Below are positions 33,992-45,225 of a stretch of DNA of 64,000 nt, one piece after another. The position numbers and the translations under genes are program-made. The notes beneath the pieces were generated by a model. That model ran no database searches and was not told where the DNA came from. It worked only from the letters and a program-made list of their open reading frames with translations. The stretch comes from Morinoia aosen (Eukaryota > Arthropoda > Malacostraca > Amphipoda > Talitridae): positions 23,819,038-23,883,037 of the forward strand of contig CM059577.1 in NCBI GenBank assembly GCA_030386875.1, written 5' to 3'. Within the stretch, counting starts at the first letter, position 1. Each line of letters begins with the position of its first letter.

Positions 33992-34379
33992 GATAGCGGC
34001 CATGCGTCATTCGTCTGCACCTGACGCTAGTTTTATCTGGCGCCCGAGTGGTGGTCATTGTGCGGCTGCGGTGATCCTTGCGCCTGACACCAACTTCAAA
34101 CCTCAAAAATTATATACGGATTTTAACCTCAATAAAAGAATATTATACAAAGACGAATTGGTCCCTTTTAAATTTTTAATGTGTTTAATTAACAACTGGC
34201 CGCAATAGGAGAGAAAAGTTTGGTTACTAATTGCCCTACTTTTTATTGTTTCTTCCTTGGTGTTGAGAGACGACTTAATAAATTAATATCTGAACCTTTT
34301 TTGTGTCCTTGAACTTTGATTCATCTTTTCCGCTTCGAATTAGAGGGATTAAAAAATATGTGTATTGGAGATTTCTCAC
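33992..34379. other. unrecognised DNA
   Basis: No supported feature. Confidence 0.4.
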
Positions 34380-34770
34380 AAACATTCGTTCCACATCTTC
34401 GTAACTTTCAAGCCTCGTTCGAATGATATTCTTACAAAATTGATGTAACATTCACACAACATCCATTTAACCTTCACGCAATATTAGCACAACATCTGTG
34501 TAACTTTCACACAACATCCGTGCAACATTAACGTTACGCTCAAGTAACATCAATTCAACATTCCCGTAACATCTGCGCAACATCCACGCATCATCCGTGC
34601 ATTCACGCAAGATTCACGCAACATTCACGCAACATCAAATTAACATTTTCGTAACTTCTGTCCAACATTCACGCAATAACTATAGAAAATTCAAGTAAAA
34701 TTATAGCAAAATTCACGAGACATTCACGCAACATCCACGCAATACGCACGAGACGCACAACGCAACATTT
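34380..34770. repeat. degenerate ACATTCACGCAAC quasi-repeat
   Basis: CAACATCCGTGCAACATT, GCAACATTCACGCAAC and similar words repeat irregularly every 11-22 bases. It has the same word family as 29600-30480. A much shorter block (AAGTAACATCCTCCACTA...) is at 35515-35590. Confidence 0.7.
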
Positions 34771-34784
34771 AGAAGCGGTCACCG

Positions 34785-35010
34785 CACGCTATTGGCTAGC
34801 AAATCAACCCAAGCCAAGTGTCTCGCTCTCTCACCCCGTATTGGGCGGCGGTATCTTTTGATTTTTGACTGACGGTTTCCGCAGCCCCTATTGGGCGGCG
34901 GTATCTTTTGATTTTTGACTGACGGTGTCCGCGGTCCCGATTGGCACGCGGTATCTTTAGTTGCTCTCCTAGGCGAAGCCAGCACTTGGATTGGCCAGCG
35001 GTATCTTTTG
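34785..35010. promoter_or_regulatory. 50-bp tandem repeat with five regularly spaced inverted CCAAT boxes
   Basis: ATTGG (CCAAT on the minus strand) occurs at 34791, 34840, 34890, 34940 and 34990, spacing 49-50 bp. Four of them are followed by GCGGTATCTTT, and two units are almost identical (TATTGGGCGGCGGTATCTTT). CCAAT is the core recognised by NF-Y. Being a tandem repeat, the spacing may simply be inherited. No gene was found on either side, so regulatory function is inference. Confidence 0.45.
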
Positions 35011-35015
35011 ATTTC

Positions 35016-37455
35016 GCGCATCTTTACTCGTCCATTGTAAGTCGCCTTCTTTAGGTTTCGAGATCGTGTTTGCATGATGGGTTTCGCTTAGGTTTTTCTT
35101 GCTCACGCAAGTCAGATGGGAAACTTAAAATAGCCTATTTCTGAACGTTGAGGGCTGTCATTTATAATCGATTTATAACGTATTTTAAAACGACGACATA
35201 TTTATATGCGTGATATAAAATTAGCACATCGTCATTACGAGAAATTGTTGCAGGAATTCACAGAATTTTTTATCGTATGAATTTCTTTTAATGATGCACA
35301 AGGTCTCTTATGAAATGTATTCAGTTGAGCATTTCTTTCACAGCTTAGTTTACCATTACAGTTTATGATATAGACGCTTTTATGATGCTACTATATACTG
35401 AAAGTAGTTTTAAGTACTTATAAGCGCTACAAGTTTCCAGAGTTTCAAAACAGACGTTTCAATAAGCATATCTATATTGCTCTGGTCAAGCACAAAAATG
35501 AAAGAATCCCGAGCAATTCAAGTAACATCCTCCACTACATAAGTAACATCTTGCACTATTTAGGTAACATCTTGTTACATCCTATCAGTTCCATGCTACA
35601 AAAGCCCCCCAAGGAAGCGTTCTAAGCCCATTTTATATCATAATCCAAATCAACGTTGTGTGTTGACACAGCAATCATGAGCAAATTCAACAAATTTAAA
35701 GTTAACAACCTTCCCACAGAGAGTTATACCAAACAAGACACAATAAAAACTATTCAAGCACACTTTAATCACCTTATTCGATAAATAAACCTGGCCGGTA
35801 AATGAGAGTCAACATCGACAAATACTCATAACGTACATACAGGAGCGGTATTTCTTACTACAATGAGCGATACTCCACTTACAGTAATACAACAGCGCAA
35901 ATGCCTCACTGTCACAATCACAAAAACAAAAATCTCAACCATGAAGAGAAAATTGGAAAAATGATACGAATGTAGCTGAATTCTGAGATGTGAGCGTAAT
36001 TTTAGTTGAAATGCATAAGATTTTTGACGTAATTTGAGCTACTTCTGATGAAACGCACGGTCTCGATGTTGAAATGTGTTCAGCTGAGCATTTTGTCCAT
36101 CGCTGAATTTTTGCACATAAATTTGTTCACTTGCACGTAACAAATTTAGATTATGCAAGTAAAGAAACACGCGCACTCTCCTACTTTAAAGCAGTCCTCC
36201 TCAGAATTAAGCAGAGCAACTCCCGCCTTCATCCTTACGCTGATGCATAAAAAATAAAGATCTTGAATTCAGCATTTAACAACGAAATTAAATTAGTCCA
36301 CAAGTCCGCGCCCTCAACTCTTGATATTGCGACTCCATGCAAAGGCTCGATCTCATTTCACATTCGCAGAGAAAACAACGACGTCAACTAATTTGCAGAG
36401 ACCTACTATAGCTATATTTGTTACGTTGACGTCAACAGTTTTAGCAGTGGGAAACTTTCGAATTCTCAATAAAATTTCAGTACAGAAATAATAACCAGAC
36501 ATTATCAATAAAGGTTTCAAAACCAGATTTCTTTGCTGTTAAAGTCACGAGAAACTGATATCGGCTAACGGAAAATATCGCACCGATTGACGCAACGGAC
36601 ACGCTCAGAAACCGACTTGACCATGCAGTGTTATAGATAGGAAATTCTCTCTGCTTTCTAAACTTAGAAATCGAAAACTAACCTAACTACGTGGAGATTT
36701 TATAGAGACAGGAATAACAGTACAGGTCCGTAATACATTCACCAACGACAGAATATAACTTTCAACTTACATTCACGACATCCCTTATCTCAGCTCCGTT
36801 CGGTATATATAGTAGCGTCACCACGGCGTTCACGAGAAAAAAACACGTCACGGCTCTAACATGACCGACAATACAGAAAATACAGTCAAATCACGGGACC
36901 ACACACCTGTGAACCCGACGCTTTCTAACATACATTAATTCGAACACACTGGTGGCTGTGTGTGGTGATTAATGATTGTGTGTGCGTGTGACTAAAGTTT
37001 TTTTGTGGTGACTTTTTCTTTCTCCCCATAGTGATGCACAGTGGGGCTGTGATCCATGGTAGTAAAGGTAGAAATGCCAGGAATGCTAGTAATTGTTTCA
37101 ATGCATAAAAAATTAAGAATGAAATGCATGAAAATGAAGAATGAAACACATAATAATGAATAGTTAGTAATAGTAGATTTTGGACTCTCTTGTCTTCTTT
37201 TTACTTCTTTCTTTTCCTGTCATCGCGCTCGGCATGGTACCTATAGCTGTGTGTGATTGGCTCAGACACAACGCAGCAATATTAATGAAGCTACATTTGT
37301 TCGTGCCGACCTGTTGTGTTCTATATAGTGAGCAGAGGAACTGCTGGGAGTCTCAGAGTGTAAAGCACAGGTGGATTCGTATATCTTCTAACCTAATAAT
37401 ACCCGTTGTGTGTTTATTTATTTATTTATTTATATATCTGTTTGGTGTTAGCTTT
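35016..37455. other. unrecognised DNA
   Basis: About 2.4 kb with no gene supported. A 127-codon frame at 37180-37563 on the plus strand is Leu/Ile-rich but runs into a dispersed repeat and has no identifiable domain. Confidence 0.4.
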
Positions 37456-37457
37456 TT

Positions 37458-37660
37458 CCAGTTCTCTGTCACACTCATAATGATAGTCATAGTGACCGTA
37501 TCTGTGATACGAGCTTCACCAGTGCACAAGTACAAGAATATGCTTTATCACGGGTACTGTTAATTAGGATGGATACTTAATTTTGTTTGTCTTCCACATC
37601 TGGAAAAAATTTTCAAGAGAAGCATTGAAACCCGTCATTTTTGATGGGCCGTGCATTCTA
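37458..37660 (+). repeat. GTATC-TGT-GATAC repeat family, left copy of an inverted pair
   Basis: Contains GACCGTATCTGTGATACGAG (about 37495), CCAGTGCACAAGTAC, TAGGATGGATA, TCCACATCTG and GTCATTTTTGATGGGCCGT. The same blocks occur inverted at 39205-39395. The two copies either bound an element of about 1.9 kb or are independent insertions. Confidence 0.8.
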
Positions 37661-38837
37661 GTTAATTAATAAAAACGCATGTAATGAAACTTTGAGGGAA
37701 TAAAACTATAAGGAAAACCACAAATAATAACCAACGAAATATGAGAGCTAATTAATATACAAAAGAACAGGCAGGATTAACATTCATTGCAAAAAATGTT
37801 CATTATTCCATTTAAAAATTCAAATAAGTCAATACAATGCAACGTCTACGGGACACTCACATTTAAAGTATATCAAAAGTGTAATACATATTTGTAACAA
37901 GAGCTGATCTTATTTAAAGTAGCCTTCACCTCACTATAGTCTCCTAAGGCCAAAAGAAAGGTAATCAGTAATTAATCTATTGAACTTCAAATTTATCGGA
38001 GGTAATGGGCGAGACAATTTCAGAGTATCCCTATTATGTACATAAATGTACTAGAGAGAGGATATGAGAATTTTTAACGGCGGCCACAGTCCCCTCACGT
38101 AACCAATAACAAACAGGAAGAACACTAGTAAGACTAAGCTGTTTCAAAATAATAATAAATGACTTGACATTTTCCTTTTTCATGACCCACACGCGTTCAA
38201 GTTTAATGCATCACACACAACTCTGAAGGGCGCTCAGACGTGGCACGGAAGGGCAAGTTACTATATATATATATATATAGGATCTGCCACCGTGGGATTG
38301 AACTTATTTTTTATACGGCTCACTTAATCTATCTCGACAGTTTCAAGAATACTGCCCACTAAAATATACATATATGTATATCTAAAACCACTGTAAAAAA
38401 ACTGTTTACCGCAGTAATTAAAGAGCTAAACATGCAGCTACTGTTCATGTGTGCAGACTATTGTTGCGCGACTGCTGAATTGCAACAGCTCCTGTGTGTG
38501 AGGGTAGACATTTATGGTGTGCTAGTATATAGATAATAATAGATACATGCTCGAGAGAAGACTATCTAGGGTATCATAGTTGATTGAAATTCAATTTGCC
38601 CTTGTGCTGATAATCATAGAAGATAGCTCAGTATCTTAAACGGAAATTAATATTAATAGTACCATCAAAGGAAATTACTATCAATTACTCAAACAGCCCG
38701 ATACAGACCATCATTGATGATCGAGTTCAAATAAACCCGACATAGACAATAATTGGTGTATATTTTATTATCTCGTAGAGAATTGCAATGAATGTCTCGT
38801 ACAGGTCAACATTGGTGCTGATGTGCGCTAAAATCTA
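37661..38837. other. unrecognised AT-rich DNA between the inverted copies
   Basis: No coding sequence is visible. A TATATATATATATAT tract lies near 38264-38279. Confidence 0.45.
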
Positions 38838-38997
38838 TACTATCTTTATATACTATATACTATATATTATAGTATATACTTTATATACTATATATTATAG
38901 TACATAAAGTATATACTTTGACATATAGTATATATTATAGTATATACTATAATATATACTATATATTATAGTATATACTTTATATACTATAATATAC
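38838..38997. repeat. TA-rich palindromic microsatellite
   Basis: Alternating TATACTATATATTATAGTAT words, many self-complementary, over about 160 bp. It directly abuts GTCCGTCCGTCCGTC. Confidence 0.92.
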
Positions 38998-39080
38998 GTC
39001 CGTCCGTCCGTCTGTGTGTCACACCCACCAGCAGAAAGTGTGAGATGAGCGTATCTGTGATACAAGCTTCATCAACTCCA
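38998..39080 (+). repeat. GTATC-TGT-GATAC family, copy with GTCCGTCC head
   Basis: GTCCGTCCGTCCGTC is followed by AGAAAGTGTGAGATGAGCG and then TATCTGTGATACAAGCTTCA. The copy at 42480-42785 has the same order on the opposite strand: a TA-rich edge, GTCC repeats, GAAAGTGTGTGATGAGCG, and the dyad. The consistent order indicates a real dispersed element. Confidence 0.75.
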
Positions 39081-39204
39081 CAATATTTGGTGAATTAATC
39101 CATCAGATTCGGAGTTGGAATGAACATCTCGGGAATTGATAAAAAATAGAAACGTGTGTCATGTGATTTGTTGAACATTGTTGTACACTATAGTGTGTAC
39201 GGCC

Positions 39205-39395
39205 CGTCAAAAATGACGACATTCGATATTTTCTTTAGTTAAATCTTGCAGATGTGGATGACAAATAAATATATCCATCCTAATAGTACCCGCGGTTAAA
39301 TATTCTTGTACTCGTACTTGTGCACTGGTAAAACTCGTATCACAGATACGGTCAATTAAGCATCCTTGTGAGCGTGACACCAATTAAGCAGTAAC
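39205..39395 (-). repeat. GTATC-TGT-GATAC repeat family, right copy of the inverted pair
   Basis: Reverse complement of 37458-37660 with scattered differences. CGTATCACAGATACGGTCAA lies near 39337 and TACGGCCCGTCAAAAATGAC near 39199-39218. Confidence 0.8.
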
Positions 39396-40955
39396 TGTTC
39401 AATAAGATTTCCCTTGTAATGAAACAGAGAAATTATGCACAGAAATAAGTTATTTTATTGCTGTTTTTAACAACTGCAAGATAACAATTTTGCTGGTGTA
39501 AGAAAACCTGATTTGTCTGAGTCACAGAAAAGTTAATTTGAACCTAATAGAGGTCAGTGTGCTTTGTTATTTGCGCAAACGCACATCTCCTAGCAGCAGT
39601 AAAAAATATTTACACATAAATATAATATAACCTACTATTAAACACATACATATGATTAATAGCAATGCATTTATATATGGAAATGAACAGAAATCATAAA
39701 TAGAGCTTTTGTATTTAAAATATTCAGTAACTGTTTTCTGATTCAAAAGACATTGTAATCCATTTCGAAAAATAAGTGATATAATAAAAATAATTAAGCA
39801 ATGTAACCGATTACGTAGCTTGGATACGCAATTACCGCGCCTTTACCAGCGTTGCCAGATTGGCATTTTTTTGACCAAAATTCTCAAGTTTTGAGTTTTT
39901 TCCAGGCAGAAATTAGTGTCAAAGATCTCTCAGCTGTGCAGTGTTGCCAGATGCAGAGCGTTCAAATGGCCAAAATACCATAGAAAAATGCCTAAACTTG
40001 TTGCTTCTCGCCGATAAAAACGGGAATTTATAACCCAGGCGTAAAATATTCCCCCTGGGGGAGAAGGAGGGGGGGAGGTAACTCCTCCCTCAGGAGTGGG
40101 AGGCCTCTGGGACGCCGCCTCCCACCAGGACCTCCCACGGAGTAGGTTTTGTTTTTGCTGTTTTTCTTGTCCTTTCGCGGTGTTGCCACGTCTCACAGAT
40201 ATTTCTGGTGATTTTAAATTCAGCTCCATTTGTGAATATTTTCCTCAATTCAGTTTTTATTTATCATACAGGTGGTTCTTTCTTTTTGTGTAATTCCAGT
40301 GTTTGTGGAACAGCTTCTCAAAATTTTTTCGCAAGAAAATTCGATAAAAACTGCGCTCAATTGAAAAACTCCCCCTTAGCAATTATTTTTATCTTTTGTT
40401 GTAAATGAACGCGTCATTTTGAAAATTTTGTTGAATTCATTGTAAAATGTAAAATTACAGGTAAAGTTAATAAACATAAAATTTCAGTTAGATTCAAACC
40501 CGTAGCAGGAATATTTTCCTCGCTTCACTTGCAAAAGCAAGCTTTCAAGAAACAAACGCCACTCTGCATTTTTTTCAGTTGCAAGTCACCAAATCCGGCA
40601 TTTACTACAGAATAAAATCATATAAAGCTTTAATAATCCCCAATATGTTACTGAAACATCCAAGATTCATTAGCGGGATTTCACAGCCCTCAGTATGAAC
40701 CAGGAGCTTGGCTGTAGAAAGTGGCCGAGACAGAAATATCTGTAAATTTCTCAAGAAATGTCTCGGGAGAGATTTGGGTGGTCATGTGTGCGGTGTGGCA
40801 GTGCTGTGGTGCAGTGGGTGGTGTTGCAGTGCGGTGGTGTAGTGGTTTCGCTTTTCTGCCTTAGAAAACTGAAAAAAAAATCGATTAAGTGAAATTTGTG
40901 AACGACGTATTTTTTAATTTGAAAAAATATATTTTTTCAAAAATTCATGCATATC
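39396..40955. other. unrecognised DNA
   Basis: A GC-rich patch with small hairpins lies at 40045-40140 (CCCCCTGGGGG; GGAGGTAACTCC). AGCGTTGCCAGAT near 39851 and AGTGTTGCCAGAT near 39941 are a direct pair. No gene is supported. Confidence 0.4.
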
Positions 40956-40959
40956 TGTA

Positions 40960-41135
40960 AGATGTAGATAATTTCGAGGACACACAATATTTAGCTATAC
41001 AATGACGCTCGTGTTCGGATTGAAATTACTTCTCATTTGAATATTGGAAAAAAACACCATTTAAGTTTGTCTAAAACAATACGCATCACACGACTGAAGT
41101 TCAGTGACCATAAGCCTCAAAGTTCATCCGGTGCA
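40960..41135 (+). repeat. dispersed repeat Y, copy 1
   Basis: Aligns with 43325-43490: shared AATATTTA near the start, a TGTTC(G/A)GATT word, TTGAATATTG versus CTGAATATTG, TTAAGTTT, TACGCATC and AAAGTTCATC at the end. Confidence 0.65.
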
Positions 41136-41194
41136 GCTGGGAATTTTTGAGGCGCTGCAACTTGATGAACAGAAATAAAACTTCGTTTATGATA

Positions 41195-41395
41195 GTGAAT
41201 CTCACTTGAAATTCATGAGGTGGAATTCATGCTTAGAAATTCAAAGGGTGAAGTACATGAGGAAAATTCATGAGGAGAAATTCATCGGGAAAATTCGTGG
41301 AGTGAAATTGGTGAGGTGAAATTCACTGGGTGAAATTCATGATGAAGAATTCTTGAGGTGAAATTCACAAGGTGAAATTCTCAGGTGAAGCTGAG
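41195..41395. repeat. degenerate 15-17 bp repeat GGTGAAATTCATGA
   Basis: About 12 imperfect units. The same unit appears at 42036-42165. Confidence 0.8.
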
Positions 41396-41439
41396 ATAAA
41401 ACATTAGTTTTCAACGATAAGTTTGTGAATGTTTTGTCC

Positions 41440-41725
41440 TGCATGAACATGTGCATTTGCTGCGTGGTGTGCATGTTGTGGATGTGTGTAAAGCACGCAT
41501 GTTGTGAGTGTGCAGTGTGTATGTTTGTGTGTGTATGCAGTGTGAATGTTGTGTGTGTGCAATGTATATGTTGTGTGCGTGCAGTGTGCATGTCGTGTAT
41601 GTATGCAGTGTGAATGTTGTGTGTGAATGCAGTGTGAATGTTGTGTGTGTATGCAGTGCGAATGTTGTGTGTATGCAGTGTATATGTTGAGTGCGTGCAG
41701 TGTGCATGTCGTGTGTGTGGCACAC
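41440..41725. repeat. GT-rich minisatellite, about 24-28 bp unit
   Basis: TGCAGTGTGAATGTTGTGTG recurs with small length changes. Plus-strand frames (Cys/Val) and minus-strand frames (His/Thr) are artefacts. Confidence 0.9.
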
Positions 41726-42035
41726 TAGAGGCACACTGTAATTAGTACAACAGTGCTCACAAGGACACCCTCTCGCAAAGAGTGACATATATAAATTTCT
41801 CAGCTAATGTTCTTTATTATTTTTTTACTACAATGGAAACACTAGACCACCCGTGCCCCGTTAGGTCAGGCTCTTTTTTGACTAATTTTTTACCTTGAAA
41901 TCGGGGCTGATCTAAATCCTCGTGAAGGTAAATGATTTTTACAATAACGTTTTAAATAATTTGTGTTATTGACATAACTTGCACTAGTTATTGAAAACAT
42001 TTTTTTCAGATTAATTCTAAAATTTCATTTAAAAA
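41726..42035. other. unrecognised AT-rich DNA
   Basis: No supported feature. Confidence 0.4.
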
Positions 42036-42165
42036 TAATGAGGTAGAATTCATGAGTAGAAATTCATGGGGTAAAATTCATGAGTTGGAATTCACGAGGA
42101 CAAATTCATGAGGTAAAATACACGAAGGAAAATTCATGGAGTGAAATTCGTGAGGTAAAATTGTC
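42036..42165. repeat. degenerate 15-17 bp repeat, second block
   Basis: AGAAATTCATGGGGTAAAAT and similar units, matching 41195-41395. A separation of 640 bp suggests a once continuous array or two seeds. Confidence 0.75.
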
Positions 42166-42479
42166 AATAACATTTTTCTCAATAACTTGCACCAGAAGTT
42201 AACGGGAAATATCGTTCCTTACATTTACAATTGTAGCGGGTCGTATCCACAATACAGCGCGGGGGACTTCATATATCTAAGCTGGGCCGAGAAAACCGCG
42301 AATTTCTCCAAGAGGAAATAATCTGTTCAACGAAAACGAAGTTTCCTTCGTCCATCTTGCTTTTAAAGCAGGATGTCGAGTTTTTTACTCAGTGTTAAAT
42401 GGAAACAGAGTATAGACGGTGACAGCCATGCGTACATATAAAGAAGATTATTATGTTTTTGTAAATATACAGATATATT

Positions 42480-42785
42480 AGCTATAAAAGGGCGAGTGAG
42501 ATCCAAACACGAGTAAAATTTTGTGTGCATGGGAAGCTCGCTCTTTTACTATTATTATACACTAGTCCACCCCCCTTTATTTGAAATAAGAATGCAGGTG
42601 AAATGAAAGAAAGGCCGTAAAAAATATAAAAAATCAATCTCTCGAGAGTTGATGAGGCCGCGGGAACACGGCCCGCCAGAATATATAGGGCTGGAGCTCG
42701 TATCACATGCAGATACGCTCATCACACACTTTCGGTTGGCTTCGGACGGACGGACGGACGCGGCTCTTATTATAGTATAGATTAC
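42480..42785 (-). repeat. GTATC-GATAC family, full-looking copy with GTCCGTCC head
   Basis: On the minus strand: TATACTATAATAAGAGCC, CGTCCGTCCGTCCGTCC, GAAAGTGTGTGATGAGCG, TATCTGCATGTGATACGAGC, and then a further 200 bp including GGGCCGTGTTCCCGCGG. The dyad here carries a longer loop than other copies. The 3' limit is uncertain. Confidence 0.65.
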
Positions 42786-43324
42786 ATTTAAAGTATACAG
42801 CAAGCATGCATGTGAACAACATGGACGTAGGTGCACAGCAACTTTGTTGACGCGTAATAAAATGTTGGTGTATAGCCATAGCGTGAGGGTGTATGGATAC
42901 ATTTAAAATAATTTCAGAACGCATTTACAGTATCTCCATATCATTCTCCCTAAAACCTACAATATTTCCAACACTCTTTATCTTTAATACTTATTTTTAA
43001 CGCTCTTTAAGGAAATTACAACTTAACAACATTGTGTTATGCTTTGCTTAGAAAAAATTTCCACCTACAGTACTTGGTCGCTATAGCTTCAGAAACAACG
43101 CTTGTTTTGTTTTTTTGAAAAAATTATTCCTGATCACTACGGGCTTGTTCACGGTGATCATTAAGTCTCGGTCCTCTAGGAACCTTAAGTAACTTTTACA
43201 ATATCGAATGAATTTTAAAAACGAATCATTTATGCAATCCTGAGAAATGCTAGTTTCATTTCGAAGACTTTAGAATCATAATATTTTTCATGTGCCACAA
43301 AACCTGAGCGCAGACTAAAACCGG
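42786..43324. other. unrecognised DNA
   Basis: No supported feature. Confidence 0.4.
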
Positions 43325-43490
43325 CACGATTACGCAGCCATTTCCACATAATATTTAACAATACAAAAACACTTGTGTTCAGATTTAAATTATTGCTCAT
43401 CTGAATATTGAAAAGAAATGTCCCTTAAGTTTACCTACGCATCCCACAAACTTAAGTTCTATGAATGTAAACCTAAAAGTTCATCATGAG
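43325..43490 (+). repeat. dispersed repeat Y, copy 2
   Basis: Homologous to 40960-41135. Its last 82 bases form the left arm of the palindrome described next. Confidence 0.65.
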
Positions 43491-43572
43491 GATGAACTTT
43501 TAGGTTTACATTCATAGAACTTGAGTTTGTGTGATGCGTAGGTAAACTTAAGGGGCATTTCTTTGCAATATT
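43404..43572. repeat. near-perfect palindrome: 82-bp arms, 5-bp loop
   Basis: Left arm 43404-43485, loop ATGAG 43486-43490, right arm 43491-43572. By direct comparison the arms differ at four positions. The left arm belongs to repeat Y; the right arm is an inverted copy of it. Confidence 0.95.
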
Positions 43573-43619
43573 ACTATAGAAAGTTGTGAGACGTTGTACC
43601 TTAACGAACTGAACTAAAA

Positions 43620-43800
43620 TTTGGTTCAATTCGCTGGATTTAAGCCTCGATCGATGGATATCTTGAGTTGGTGTAGATGTGTAGGCTTTTTACGGTAAAC
43701 TTTTCCTTTCAAGTCTCCCTTGACGAAAATATCAAAGGCTGGTAAGGTCAGAGGGCCGAGCCGGCCATTCAACTTCGCCAAACTTTGAGACCAGTTTTCC
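43620..43800 (-). pseudogene. mariner-type (IS630/Tc1) transposase fragment
   Basis: On the minus strand one frame reads VEWPARPSDLTSL, matching the VEWPPRSPDLTPLDF block that contains the third catalytic Asp in mariner-type transposases. A one-base shift then gives DIFVKGDLKGKVYRKKPTHL, aligning with the FLWGYLKSKVY region that follows it, and the frame ends about 15 codons later. Only about 55 codons survive. It lies 50 bp from the palindrome. It probably belongs to the same broad family as the relic at 17765-17986 but covers a different part of the protein. Confidence 0.55.
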
Positions 43801-44815
43801 TTGAAAATTTTCCCACAGAATAAACATAAAATTCAACATTCTTTGAGAATTTTCATGCGAAATATGATCAAATAAAATTAGCACTTCTCGGGATTTCATA
43901 ATTTTTTCCTATAAATCGATCCGATTTTGTGGAGGTTATTGAAGTTTCTTTTAAAACCCAGGTTTACAAAACCCTTTTTGTGTGTTTCTCAACTTCTCTC
44001 CTGTGGAGTCTAATTGCTTGTACATAATCTAATTTATGATAAAATATTTTTCTTGAATTGGACATTCGATAGCAGATCGTATCCACAATACAGAGTGTGG
44101 AAACTAATTCATGCTAAAATATTTCCCGTGACATGGATATTTGATAACAGACCGTATTCACAATTCAGAGCAGGGAAACCATTGCAATTTCTGATAAAAT
44201 ATTATTCGTAAGATCGACACTTGTAGCAGATGGTGGTGTCCACAACAGAGTGTAGAGGTTTTGAATTAGCCCGATGTAGCTACTGAGAGCAGAGCGTGGC
44301 CGCGGTGACATCCAAGCCAGCCAACAAGCAAGATTAGCAGGTCATCCAAGGATGTAGGCAACACATTCTTCGTCATGCATCTAGCATATTTTGTTAACGT
44401 ATCATTGTCTCTTTAAATCTATATTTTCATGAGACCTTCATTTATTTTTATAATAAATATTTATCAAAATTATATATAAATTAGGTTTAACCAAATTTCA
44501 ATTAGGTTTTTGGTAAAAAGTAAGTTTCAATTCACTCCTGTACTACTTTAGATGAGTTCGTTTAGCTGTAAAGTAAGGACTCAAGACTTTTTCGAAATTA
44601 AATACATTTGTTCAGGTATTATCTAAATTTTATTTAGGCTACATTTAAACTATCTTAAATTTAATTTGATATATATTTAATTATTTGTAGAATATTTTAG
44701 GGTGCGTTAAAACTGTGTTAACTCTACGTTTAACTTATTTTTAAACTACCTTCTCACTACGTACTTACTGAGCTAGGAAACATCAATTTTCGGCGTGTTC
44801 CTTGACTGTAATTTT
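43801..44815. other. unrecognised AT-rich DNA with an imperfect internal repeat
   Basis: Around 44035-44210 a block with ATGATAAAATATTTTTCTTG and GATCGTATCCACAATACAGA recurs loosely two to three times at about 85-bp spacing. No gene is supported. Confidence 0.5.
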
Positions 44816-45225
44816 CACCCGAAATATCCCTGTAAAAATAATAACTCAATAAAAACTGCATATTCCCAGTAAAAACACCAATATTCCGGTAAAATGACCA
44901 AAATCAAGTAAAATAAACAATATCCCATTAAAAACAATGATATCACAATAAAAATAACATTATCACAGTGAAAATAATACCTCAATAAAAACTACATACT
45001 CTCAGTAAAAACCCTAATATTCCAGTAAAAATAACAAAACCCGAGTAAAAAAAAACAATATTCCATTAAAAATAATGATATCACATTAACAATAACAATA
45101 ACCCAGTAAAAACATGAATATCCCAGAAAAAGCAACGATATCGCAGTAAAAATAACAATAACGTAATAAAAACAAGAATATCCCAGTAAATAATACAACG
45201 CTATATATATATAGGGCTCAATAAC
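44816..45225. repeat. degenerate 20-21 bp repeat, about 20 units
   Basis: TATCCCAGTAAAAATAACAA with many substitutions. The C(A/C)(A/G)TAAAAA core is best kept. Confidence 0.85.

Noticed and set aside
39851-39953. hAT-like ends GCGTTGCCAGAT and GTGTTGCCAGAT
   Set aside because: They are in the same orientation, with no inverted partner or target duplication.
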